64,000 nucleotides of DNA from Albula goreensis (taxonomy: Eukaryota > Chordata > Actinopteri > Albuliformes > Albulidae), in assembly GCA_022829145.1 (NCBI GenBank), contig CM040751.1:6699364-6763363 (forward strand), written 5' to 3'. The position numbers were made by a program, and so were the translations under genes. Below the pieces are notes generated by a model. The model searched no databases and was not told the origin of the DNA. It worked only from the letters and a program-made list of their open reading frames with translations. Shown here piece by piece: positions 1 to 24,653 of this stretch (positions within the stretch are counted from its first letter, which is position 1; each line of letters begins with the position of its first letter).

Positions 1-9700
<9,700 letters not shown>

Positions 9701-10210
9701 GGCACAGCCCCTATGAGAGGGGAACACCTGAACTGGACCCAGCTGCCCCTCATCCCAGTGGGGGCGCCTCTCCCCCAAATCATGTGAATTACGTGTAGAT
9801 GAGCAAGAAGTAGCGTCAGCGCGCAAAGCACTGTTTGGACGCTGAGGATGATTCTCAGCAAAACAAAATGTTGTTGGTTCTCATTTTCTCTCTTCCTTCA
9901 TAGAAGGATTAAGCATGAGATATCCATGGTATTTCCGTGATTTGTTGCTCAACGTGGTTTTACTTCTATACATTTGCCATACATATATCGTTGGTGTTTT
10001 TCAGTAGTTGATTTGTCATGACAGTAGCTGTCAAGATACGCATTTGTGTAAAAAATACTTTCGTAAGAAAAATCCCTTTAGATGTACTGCCTATCAAAAC
10101 CAGAATTTATCTGTTTTTTGTTTTTACTAAAGCATTCTACCCACGAGCTGTGTTGTGCATAAATTGTTGACACTGTAATTTGGGTTTAAATAAAGATTGG
10201 GACACCTTTT
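9701..10210 (+). other. prpf8: prpf8 3' UTR with poly(A) signal
   Basis: AT-rich sequence directly after the expected stop codon. A canonical AATAAA lies at 10189-10194, followed by an AT/GT-rich stretch, so cleavage is likely near 10210. No other coding potential is seen. Confidence 0.7.
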
Positions 10211-12506
<2,296 letters not shown>

Positions 12507-15500
12507 ATGAACAAGAGTTGTGAGAGAAACATGGAACCGAAGCAGGACGCAAATAAGACAGACGCCTGTTTGGGACGGGCGTTTACAGCTTTGACAGTGG
12601 ACGATGTATATGAAATAGCCAAACTGGTCGGGTCGGAGGTGGAAAAGCTAATTGATAGCTTCGGTAAAGAGAGCGTCGAGGGCTTAGTGCCTAAAATAGT
12701 CAAAGTTCTGGAGCTTCTGGAGAGTTTCGCAGCGAGGAACCATGTGCACAGTTCCAAAGAAGAGGAGCTTTTGAAAGCATTTGAGACTCTGCAAGTGCAG
12801 AAGCAGAAGAAGAGAGCGGTTAAAGAATCAGAGGACGACAGCAACAATAACGAAATAAGGGTAAGTGTAGCTTTAAGTGCGGTCCAGTAATCCGCTTTCC
12901 ACGGCTCAGTGAAGTGTAGCTAAAAAGAGTACTCTTGTGTACGTCCTACTACAATCGAAAGTGCATGGTTTGCCAGGTGAAGGCGAGCAAATATACGCTA
13001 AATGCATTGAATGTCACTTGGTAAGCCTTGAACTGCACAAGCAGTTTCGAATTCAACAGTTATCGAACTTGAACCGTTATTCAAGTTCAAGAAGCTGTAA
13101 TATACAAATGTCATAGGCTACTATTGTATTATTACTCATTACTTACTACATTTTTCCCCTGCAGGCAGTCGTTTTAAAACAAAATGGAGAAAGCTGTTCA
13201 TTGTTATGTCAGCCATTTGGCTTCCATAAAATGTCAATCAGGCCAATGCATGTTTGTTTATGTGTATAGTTCATACTGTTCCCCAGTTATAAAGGTTTCA
13301 TGCAGATCTCCACATTCCTTAAATAATGTAATTTCTCTATTTACCCTTAAGTTTTGGGCCTCGCTATGCAACGGTAAATAAATCTGCACTCCGCACATGA
13401 TTAACATATTCTACATATATCTATTCTGTCTTACAGTCCAGCAAACAATGACGCTAGTTCAAACCCCGTGGTATCAAATCATATGTTGAGTCGAGAAATT
13501 GAATTATAAAAAATGCTGTTTCAGAAGAAATCAATTTTTTTGGAGATGAGGTTTTTGTGTGACACACTTTGTGGGCATGGATTACACTTGACAGTGATTG
13601 CCATTTTCTGACAAAAGACAACTGCCTTATTCGTTACGCAACAGTATTGTATGTGTTACAGAGCTTGCCTGTGGTTTGATATGTTTTATTTGAGATATAT
13701 GTCTTTAGATTATTTCTTTTGAAATGTGAAGAATGGTCCGAACAAGATTTTTAGTTTCAGTTCATGTCTGGCGAAGAACATCGTTCACTTCTGAGCCAAA
13801 ACTTGCAATGTAACCAAACTGGAGTCGCCGGTTCATGTGATATGTCTGAAATATCTTAAAAATACCACTTTTTTGTCTCACCGCCGTACTTCTTATACCA
13901 GCTTTACTAAACATTTTATTTCTTGAACCTGATGCCTGAACAAGTGGCATTTTTTTTCGGAACTGTTCTCAGCTTAGTCGCAGTAATACTACAAAAGGTC
14001 AAATTGCGATATGTCACAACAGTAATAGTTGATGTTGAAGTTTCAGCAATATAATTTTCGTGGTGCATTTCTGTTACGTTTCTGTTAGATTGACGCCTCT
14101 GTCTTATGAATAAATTCTGCTCATATTGACTCAAACTCAGGCATGTGCAGGCCCCCCGCCCACGCAGGCTGAGAGAAGGGCTGTACTGTGTTTTGAAGAG
14201 GGGGACAAAAAGGGCAAAAAGAACACAGTGTTTCACAGCAAAACGCTGAGAGGACATGCTGTAACGGTGCAACAGGGCAAGTTTATGAAATACCGGGCAC
14301 GGCGACATTCTGAAGATAAACCATGTACGACACCTTGCCCGTGTGCAAATAAGTTGCTGTTTAATGACAAAGAGCTGGTGTTCTTGCTCAACTGGTTAAT
14401 TCTATTTAAGGGGGAAAGTAGAAACCGCCGCAGTTTCTCCTCGTGGGTGATTGACGTAGAATGCCACAGAAAATAATGTTATTAAAATTGTGCTATTTTG
14501 AACTCAATAACACTGAAGTACTTTGAACTTCCCTTCCCGCGGGCCCAAAACCTTCAGCTCACTGTAAGCAGAGTCAAAGACACTCTGATCATTACAAACT
14601 TAGCTATTAGAACTCATAGGAGCAATGAAAAGTTTCACACATATATGAATACAGAGTTATGACTCTGTGGAAATAGAATAGAAAGGAAAATCTACCTGTG
14701 GTTTATTGAACCTTATCAGGTTGCCTATCTGCTCTCACAGTGTCCACATGCAAATGGTTTTGCATGTGTAGCAGTTGTTTCTACCTGCATTTATCTGTAA
14801 TACCCGTTGTTTCTGTGTGTATGTGGACAGGTGTTGTACCTTTTGCTTGCATGCCTGTGTTTATGTGTGTGTAATAGTTTGTCATGGCAGTATGTGTGTA
14901 AGAGTGTGTAGAGATAAGTGTGTAATTGCTGTTTGTTTCTCTGTGTGTCCCAGCAGGACCTCCAGCAGAAAGAACAGAAATGGAGAAAGGCATCAGAGGA
15001 CTTGCAGGCCAAAATACTGCAGCTACAGGAGGAGAACCAGGAACTGCTCCATCAACTGCAGAGCCACAGCAAGGGAGGTAAGACAAACGCTCACATGCAC
15101 ATTCACACTCGTTCACTCAATCACAGTCATTCTGCAGAGCAGCTTGCTCTTTGAGAGAAAAACATGCATTCTCCTGATTAATATGAGCAATAGCGCAAGA
15201 TCTGACTGACAACATTTCCAGAGCAGTGAGCAGATCTGCAACATCACCACAGCATTAATACCAGTTAACTATGCTAATCTGAGCTAAACGCAACTTAGTA
15301 CAAGTACATCACATTCATTATGAGCCTTGATGATAATAAGATTGCAATCATACCCATAAACCATAAGCGTAAATACCATAACCAAGTCCATAGAGTATCA
15401 TGTGTGTGTTTGCACTTATGCTTTGATATGTACACACGCATACACATGCTTGTTTTTGTCGTACAATGTTTTTGGCACACTTTGTGTCCTGTGAGAATGC

Positions 15501-18500
15501 TCTGTGGTGTGAATGTTTTAGTCGGATAGATCAGAGGCTCACAATCTAGTAAGAGCACCCTTTTGCCTTAATGCGTGAAGGGGATTGTCATGCAGTTTTA
15601 ATTAGTGTCTGTCAGTGGAATGCTCAGACTTTGGGTTTAATGTCAAACCTGAGTTTCCACCCATGCATATTTGTGGATGAAGTGTTGTGATCTCTCAGTA
15701 CTACAGGTCTATGTGATATTTACACATTATTGTGAAACATTAGCATGTGCAAAATGTTGTTTTTTTTAACCCTGGATATGATGGAAAAAAATCAATGCTC
15801 TCTTTCAGAAGTTTCCACTAAAAGCATGGACACAGCAGTTTTTTTGCACAGTCCTTTTTTTTAAGTATAACCGCTTCACTGTTTGTGTTAGGGTTTCACA
15901 TGGAGTCTCGATTAAATATGGCTGTGTGAACTGTCTTGGCTGGGTCCTTGTTGTAGTCCTTGTAGACGTTGTTTATAGCGTTGAGTCTGTCACTTTATTG
16001 GCTCAGTTATACTGCATTGGCTTGGTTCAGTGCAATCCTGATGAAATTTACTCATCAGGGAGCTTTTGGTGCATAATCCTTATTGTGACTCATTCATCTG
16101 AGCTGTCTCGGAAGGGATCGGCAGTACTTTCGCTGGCACTCGACCTGACACCACCTGCCTGTTCGTGCATGTTATTGTGTGTGTGCGTGCGTGCATGTGA
16201 GAATGTGGATATTCTCTTGGTTCTCGTTGGTTCTGATCCATCCCTCTCTCCTGTAGATCAGGTCCAGAGGCAGGAGCGGGAGGTGATGCTGAAGCTGAAG
16301 GAGGTGGTGGACAAACAGAGAGATGAGATCAGAGCGAAAGTGCTAGAGAACAGCAGCCTTTCTAAAGAGGTGGAGGCGGTAAGGGACAGACAAGCACAGA
16401 CACATACACATACACACCCACAGTCATTAACAAGGTGGGTATGTAGGGCTCTACTTTAATGTTGTTCCAAAGAGCACTCCAAGAACTCAAGGAACACACT
16501 GAAAGGGATTCAATAGCACTGTTACCTTCATAAACAGTCAATAAACGGATGCATTTCCGCAGTTATTTGTGTTATTGTACTATGCATATTGACTGTATTT
16601 TCTACAATAATAACAGTAGCATAACACCAACATCAAAATCAGTTTTGCGTAGCCCAAGTTTGAACTCCTCTCTGGAAGGGCTCTGTTTCAGTGTTCCATT
16701 CGCTCAGCCCACACTGAAAAGCAACAGTGTAGCCCTTGTTAATGATTGAGCTCAGTTATTTAGTCATGTTTTCAGAGAAACAGAGATACTTCATTGTATG
16801 CCCTTAAAAATCTTGGAATTTTTTTTTTGGGTAAAATCAGTGAAAACATAAAATGATGAACCTTCAAGAAATATCACAGTGATTGACTCAAAATGTTTTT
16901 TTTTTTCTTCGTTGTGACTTGATGTCCATTGTATAGACAATGGGATGAAGCCAGTTTGAAGCAAAATGTCATTCCGCGGAATCCTAATTTGCAATTTCTC
17001 GTTACTTTTTAAGTAAAAGATCCTCCCACTTCACGTGACTTGTTGTAGGCCACGGCTTATGCAGTTTCAAAAAAACGTAATTTATTCAATAAAGTTTAAA
17101 TTTTCCCGCTCAGGAAAATTAGGTTAAAACCAGTACTGTCATTTTTCAGTGAAACAGGCAAAGTGGGGAAGACAAGTTGCAAGTTGATTTTTCTAAAATC
17201 TCTCTCACAGACTTACCTCTTTGCTCGTTTATTACCTACAGGCCTTTTTTACTGTCTGCAGTCTCTTTACTCACTCCGTCACTGTCTTCCACCTTGTACT
17301 CAGATAGGCTGGGATTGGTGCATTTTCAAGTGTTAAATTGGGACCACAGCAGTATTAACTCAAAGAACTACAAATTATAGATTTGTTGGTTACAAATTAT
17401 CATTCATACGTGTACACCTACATGATTTTTCATATCTATTTTCAGGCACAGATGTAAGTGAAATAGTTGTGCTGTAGAGCCCTGAGCAATGTTGTCTTAT
17501 CTCATATTTGTGATAGATATGAGGGGTGAGGCTGTAGTCACGGTTAAATGATTTTTCACATTCAGACGAGTTTGTTGTTTTATAAGCAGCGGCGTAGCAG
17601 TAAATCACATGTTGTGGCATAAGCAGGAGATGAGTCACGCCTGTGACAGAACAAGCCTGAACAGGACCCCTGATTGGCCCGATCTGTCCGCCACACAGAC
17701 TGAACACAGGCCTCAGCTCCGCTCAGCAAAATAGGAGGAAAAAAACTAGAAAACATGAGCCACCCCTCACTGCATTAGCATTTCCATTATTTTCTGTGCT
17801 GACCCTGTGTGTCTTTGTGTGGGTGTGTGTTTGTATGTATGTGCCATGACTCATTGTGGGTTGCATGTTGGATACAGTGCATTTTGTGTGTGTTTGAATC
17901 GGATGGAACCGCATGCGAGGTGTGTTTGTGCATGTGTATTTGTATTTGTTTATGTACTGCGTTATAGCATGTGTGTGTGTGTGTGTCTTTGTCTTGCAGC
18001 TGCAGGAGCAGTTGGAGCGCTTCATGAAGATGAACGGCGAGCTGCGGCACAAGCAGAGTGTCGTGCAGGCACAGGTCAAGAGCGCGGTGGAGCGCAAGGC
18101 CGAACTGGAGACTGACCTGAGAGAGAAACACAAGGAGATGGAGAGGCTGACTGTCCAACTGGAGAAAGCCAGGAATGCCAGCACTGCAGCTCAGGTGTGG
18201 GTGTGTGTGTGTGTGTGAGTGTATGCGTCTGTCTGTGTTTGTGTGTACATTTGTATTTGTGTTTTTCTGTATGTGCAAATGAATGTGTGAATGTTTCCGT
18301 GTGTGTGTGTATGTGTGTGATCGCGTACGTGTAGAAGTGCCCATGTGTGGGACCCCAGCCATTGTTTTTGTCCTGAACACTCTGTGACCTTTGATATTTC
18401 TCCCATAAACATTGCTGCTCTCAAACTGGAATATTTCAGCTACTCTGGTGCCAAGCTGAGGACATTGTTTTGCCCATTTCTCAGAGCCAGACTCAATGCC

Positions 18501-21500
18501 ATTTAAATGATGACAATCTAGAGTATGGACTGCATTGCCCATAAATATTACATTCTCTGGAGAACTGTGCACCCACTGTATAAGGAGGAGTGTAAAAAGT
18601 GACCATAAATGCCAACTTGTTGACAACATCCTGAACGGGGAGTTCCAGGCTCACTGAAGCAATGCTGGAACTGGACTGATCACATGACAGCTCCTTAGGT
18701 TTTATGGTTTCATAGTTTTGTGTCCTGTGACCGTGTGATATCAATGGCTTTGTTTCCACTGTTGAGAAGTGAAAGAAAGTATGTATTTGTTCATATTTAA
18801 TAAGAATATGGAAAAGTTTTAAATAGACATGTTGTTTTCAGCAGGCTAGCTCAGGGAAGCAGGAGCTGGACCTAAAAGACAAGCTGATCATCGACCTCAA
18901 AGACCCCAACCGGCCCTGCTTCACCAAACAGGAAGTGAGGGACATGCTGTTCGAGAGGAATGAGCTAAAGGCGAACCTCTTCCTGGTGCAGGAGGAGCTG
19001 GCATACTACCAGAGGTGGGGTACAGAGAGGGGTTATCTGGGGGACATGGGGGTGGAACGGGCAGCTGGTGTTACAGAAATGTTGAATATATGTTGCATGT
19101 GTTTTGTGTGTGTGTCTGTCCATCTGTGTGACTGTGTGTGTGTGTGCGCGCATGTTGAAAATTACACTTTGTCTTTTTTTTTGTTTGGCATTATGTCCAA
19201 ATTAACATCTCATAAGTTCTTCGTATTTGAATAATTTAAAAACTGCAAGAGGAATACATAGTAAATAAAGTTGATTGAGATACCAAATGCTTTCAAGTAA
19301 TCTTAAATTGTACACTATGTTAGGAATTTGAATTATACAAACATAACTGGAAATCGTGAAGTAAAAATATATGCATTACACATGATTGGATTAGTTGCAA
19401 TATTCCCTTTAATAATAGAAAATAATTTAACATTTATTTTCAGAAATAAGAATCCTTGATAAAATCAATGTTGAAAATAATTTATTGTAATGCTTAATGC
19501 TTCTAGAACCTTAGCTTCATATTAAATTATATAGCAGCTGAAAAGTTAATTTGCACATACACTTTTAGAAAATGTGAATACTAACATCTTTAGTTCCATT
19601 TTCTAGATGTCCCGAAAACATAACCGCAAACTGAAGATTATGCAAAATACAGCCTAACACAACTTAAATGCTACCGGCTGGACAGTTGTTATGTCTGGCA
19701 CATATCAAAATCTAGTTAAATCAATATTAATATTCAAAAGGACAGAGTAACTCTAACAGTTCACTGTATAATTACAACCATTGCATAATAATCCTACCAA
19801 CGGTTATGAAAATCAACACAGTAAAAAGTTAATATTATTTTCATAAATTAGTTTGACATAAATTATGCCCATTAAACAGAAGTTATGTGTGTTTTTTTAA
19901 ATAATAGAATGAGAAACAAGGGCAATGCCATCTGCTTCAGTCCATATCTCCCACCCACGCCCTTACCCTCCTTTACAGGAATTGAGATGATTGGTTCTCT
20001 CTCTAATTGTGGCCAAACAAACTGAGATGGTGACCTACTTACTGTGCTGGCTTGAATACCATCTGTGAAGAGGTTGCCAGGTTACACCCCATACCTTTCC
20101 AGCACTGAGTTTTAAATATGTCTAACAGGAACTGCAGAGAGAGACTGAGTCGTCGTCACAAACATCAATTTCTCTACCCTCTGACCCCATGAAAACACAC
20201 ACACTTCAGATAAAAATTCAGAACACCCCAAAGTACAGCCATTTTGTTTTTCTGTTGTTCTTCGTCTTATTTAACTGCACCATCAGAAACCCACCAGCGT
20301 TGCACAGCGCTCTGTGTCCTGGCTTCAGGCTGCCACAGGGTGAACGCACATTAATGATTACATAACTGGGTGCATATACTTCAGTTCCAGCGGTATGCAC
20401 AATAGTTCATTTGCCAGCTAATGCCATGTGTCCCTACATGCTTTCAGTTCTGCTCTCTGTTCAGTGTTTTTTTTAATAGATTCATAAATAGCATCAAAAC
20501 AGTCTTGACAAGCTGTTGCACCTGATCTTTAAATGAGCATGTGAAACTTATTTGGCGGATCCCCTTCGTCTTCGAGTGCTAATTAACGCTCATTAACATG
20601 TATATTATGCGTCTGTGTCTGCGTGCGCTGCAGGGAGATTCTGAATGATGAGAGGTGTCCCGGCTTCCTGCTTGAGGCTGTGCGCTCGGCCATCAAGAAA
20701 CAGAGGACCGTGATCAAGGCCAAGATGCTGGGCATCGCTGAGGACCAGTGCAGCAGGTATGAGAGTTGGGGGCGGGGATTGTGGGGCAGGGCCTAGGGCT
20801 GGCTGGGGGTGGGGATTAGGGCAGGGGGGTGGAGACTAGGCATGACTTCATAAATCCAATCCAACACTTCTTTCGAACAAAGAGAATCAGCTTGGTCGCG
20901 AGCCATGGAACTTTATTTAGAATTTACAAATGTTCGAATGGTAAACTAACAAAAAAGGAAGTGTGGTGCTGCCTACACAAGAACACATCGATCTTGAGGT
21001 TAAATATCTAATTATGACTCTCTTTAATGGATACTTATTCTGATTTCTTAGCTAGCCAGTTAGCAAGATCAGTCCACCTTGTTAGAAAGCTAACTGCCTT
21101 GCAAATTAGCAAAGCTAAATCAGATAGGAGAGGATGCAATATTATTGGCTCATATAATTGGCTAATCTCAATGCTCAGCTGCTTCACAGTACATAAGTAA
21201 TGCCCAGATCTCATCGAGTGCCATGTCTGTATCCTGTTAATCATTTGTTGGCCGCTCAAAAAATACTTTCTATTTATATCTGTGCTCAGGAACATTTCAT
21301 ACACGCTTCAGAAGTGACCGTCAATAAAAGCTCTTGCACGTTGTTTGTGGTTCCAGAGACACTGGCCCCAGCAGTGATAACCCACACAGCTCAGAATTAA
21401 ATGCACTTTGTATGACTGTAGTCCATAAGGTGCCACTCAGGGAGGAAGGCCTTCAGTGAGTGGGATATTCCCCTCCTTCTTGTACAACGGCGATTCCTCT

Positions 21501-22774
21501 GGTTGACTGGAGGAATCACGTTTGGAATTGTGTGTAGGCTTTTTAAATGTAGAGCATGAAGGGAATATAATCATTGTGTTCATGAGTTATTTTGATGTTC
21601 TTTAAAGGGTAACCTCACCCTTAGGTTCGGCCTTTCTGAACCGTCTTGCTTTCATGTTTTAAAAGACGCTCTGAAGTGGGAGGAGAGAAAGGAATGGAGA
21701 GGTGTCTCTTGTGATATCCCCTCCCAACATAAATTTTAAAATGAAGGGGATAGCAGTCGGCCAACAAAAAGCTGAAGGTGGGAGGGTCGACTGGGATCAG
21801 ACTGCCTCTATTTGTACACTGCTGTTGAGAGAAAAAATTTAGCAAAAAATTTAGCAAAAATCTTTTGGTTATTTCAACCCAGAAGAGATAAGAATAAGAA
21901 TTTGCACACTTGACTGTGTGAATCACAGGTGCTGGAGACAAACAAAAGCCAACATAAAACAATCAGTGAAACTGTGCATCTTGCTGTGCTAGCAACTTTA
22001 TTGAACAGAAAATGATCTATGTTTCGCACAAGACTGTCGAAGTTGCAAGCACAGCAACCCAGAAAGGATTTAATTTATCCAGGTTTACAACCAGAATACT
22101 AATTATCACATACCACTGAAACACCGTGGTTATTACTGGGGTTTAGTTCTGTCTCTAGGGTGATTGTGTATGTGTATGCATATAGGAATATTTACATCTA
22201 TTGTGCTTGTGACTTGTCGCCATAGTGATGAAGATGACCGGGGGCCACTTTTCGAGTGCAAAGAGGGCACTGACTGCACTGACGGCAAAGCACCCGAGTC
22301 CCGAATCAGGAACTTGTAAGAGACACACAAAGCACATTGTACGATGCTAAGCACTTGCGCACGCACACCATATAGGCACACGTACGCATATTTCCAAATG
22401 TCTCAGCATGTCAGGAGGGACAGAACGTTTTAGGGAATGTTCTTTCTTACAACACGTCTTTCTCAATCACATATGCACATGGATACACACCCACACACAC
22501 TCACTCACTCACTCAAACTATACAGAGAGACGTGTGCACACACACTAACATATGCAGAGTGCACACAATACATCGACATATACACTCGCACATCTGTGTT
22601 CCACCCTTAACCAGTCTCCTTCTCCCCATTAGGTTTGGCTTCCTGACCCGGTCCAGCAGTGGGAAGAGTCCCAGTCATCAAAACACCCCCACGGGCTCGT
22701 CATGGGAGATCATCGTCCCCGACGACGAGGCCGCACCTCCTCCTGAGGAGGCAGAACGTCTGCACTCCCCATGA
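12507..22774 (+). CDS. rilp: Rab-interacting lysosomal protein (RILP)
   Basis: Effector of GTP-Rab7 that recruits dynein-dynactin and HOPS to late endosomes and lysosomes; cytosolic, membrane-associated. Eight coding exons: 12507-12860, 14954-15077, 16257-16378, 18000-18194, 18842-19014, 20634-20756, 22226-22315, 22633-22774. Phases join without error to give 440 residues (human about 401). The RH1 domain fills the end of exon 1 (residues about 28-118: LTVDDVYEIAKLVG ... KAFETLQVQKQKK). Exons 2-4 are coiled coil. The RH2 Rab-binding domain is at about 285-345 (DPNRPCFTKQEVRDM ... EELAYYQREIL). The tail ends SSWEIIVPDDEAAPPPEE. The first in-frame ATG is 12507; ATG 12531 has a better Kozak context (A at -3, G at +4) and could be the real start. 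Exons 2 and 5 both begin at CAGCAG tandem acceptors. RILPL1/2 are alternatives, but the prpf8-scarf1 location favours RILP. Confidence 0.9.
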
Positions 22775-24195
22775 ACAGCTCTAAACCCCACCCCCCTCCT
22801 GCCCCGCCTCTCCTTACCCTGCCCATTCCGCCAGCACTACACTTGGGCAGACCTGCAGTGTGATTGGAGCCCTTAGGGAATGCCCATATTCACACTGTCC
22901 CCTCAGTTTTATATTTTTTAAGTTGTTTGTATGAACAAAGTATTATAACTCTTGATATGCCTATTAACCAAAGATACCAAGATGTGTTCATTTCTACAAA
23001 CAAAATCCAAAAAAGTAGTCGCTGGTACACTTTTGTGCCACCAGGGGGCATTAAAGTAATTTTAGGCTCGTTACAGTTTTAGACTAAATGAATCAACAAG
23101 CAAATGAAATAATTTAACAAATAGTAATTTGTTGGAACTGTTATCCTCATAAAAAAGCAATACATTTTTTATATCTCTACAGTGTTCTGTGTAGATGTGA
23201 AGCCAGAGTATGTAACTGCACCTACAGAGGATTCTCCCAGCATGCCTTGCATTTGCTAATGTGATTCTGAGGGTTCAGGTTTTGGTATGAGTCAACGGTG
23301 AAGGGACCCCACAAGACACTTTTGTATCCTCTTCGTAGTTGGTGTCTAAGAAAAATTTTTATTTGTGCTGCGGTATTTTTATATATTGTCGTGAATGAAG
23401 AGATGGTGTTATTGCTTCAGATTGTGAGTATCATTTGGGCATTACAACCCATAGTCCTGCCCATATGGTTTGTGGGGGTGTGTTTGTGTGGAGTACAGGA
23501 GTACACAAAACTCAGCTTTAGTCAGTAACCTCTTTGTGAACCTCCTAAATCATTTTAATTACTTTTATTTACTTAATTTTAAATATATGTACCTGTAACT
23601 ATTACACTAGGTTACACCCACTTATTTTGAGGTGGAAATGAAATGTTTTCATTTTTTTTTGTTGCAATGAAAATTATTTAGTGTGAAGTGTTCTGAATTG
23701 ACGCTCTTACATTGGAAGTGATCACAGTGAGGTTCTTCTTGCCTCCAGTTTTTATCTCATATCCCACAGGCTGGAGTATGTGTTATGTCATAGGCTGCAT
23801 GCGTGACTGCATCACATGTGTGATGTCAGAAGTCAAAGGCTAAGATGGTGCCCGTGTGTGATGTCACAGGCAGCCCAGTGGTGCGTCTGCCTTTAAAAAA
23901 AAAAAAAAGACTGCTTCCCTGAAGGGAAATGAGAGACAAACACTGCCCCCCTGCCCTCTCCCTCCAGCCTTCAGGTGAAACAAAAGGAAACGGGACAATA
24001 ACTCTCCCTGACCCCCTCTCCCCCACACCCAAACTGTATAATTTCTGATATCCTCCTGAAGACCCCTCCCCTTCAGAACGAAACTTTCCTACCTACATTT
24101 TATTTTTGTATGCATGATTGAAATCGATCTATTTTTAATGGGAAGACATCTATGGTACTGAGCGAAACCAAAATAAATATATTGTGTGAACTCCA
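22775..24195 (+). other. rilp: rilp 3' UTR with poly(A) signal
   Basis: About 1.4 kb follows the stop without coding signal. AATAAA at 24172-24177 is the best poly(A) signal. A T-rich and A-rich stretch and a GCCACCAGGGGGCA box (23037-23050) lie inside it. Where the transcript really ends is inferred. Confidence 0.55.
23036..23050 (+). promoter_or_regulatory. CTCF-like motif
   Basis: TGCCACCAGGGGGCA closely resembles the vertebrate CTCF core (CCACNAGGGGGC). It lies in the rilp 3' UTR, between rilp and scarf1. Binding is inferred from the motif alone. Confidence 0.4.
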
Positions 24196-24479
24196 TGTCT
24201 GTGTCTCTGACTCAATCTCCCTGCCCCACTGCATTTTGGGATATGCACACCTGGACTGGTGATCCTGAAGGGACATCTGAGATGAAGGCCGTCCCTGCTG
24301 GGATTCCTGGAACAGGGGACAGCGTACCGCTGCCAGGGTGGGGTGGGGGGCACAGCAGATGCAGTAAGGCAGAGGAGGAGGTGAGGGCGGGGTTAAAACA
24401 GCCCGGCGGCCTATTCAATAGGAGGAAATGGCCAACACTTCCCCAGGAAAGCCAGAGAGGAAATGGAGGGGCTTGGACC

Positions 24480-24551
24480 AGCAGGACTGACGGACAGTCT
24501 AGAGAGAGAGAGAGCAAGAAACGGGGAGAAAGAAAGAAAGAAAGAAAGAGG
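24480..24551 (+). repeat. GA/GAAA purine-rich microsatellite upstream of scarf1
   Basis: Short GA runs and four to five GAAA units make an almost pure purine tract about 100-170 bases before the scarf1 ATG, probably in the promoter or 5' UTR. Confidence 0.7.
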
Positions 24552-24653
24552 TCAGGAGGGAGATAGAGGGATTCAAGGAGGTAGCGGGACCCTGCCATTG
24601 TCCTGGCTGAGTGTTGGGAGAGCTGGTTCGGGCCGGTTCTGGGGGAGGCTGAA

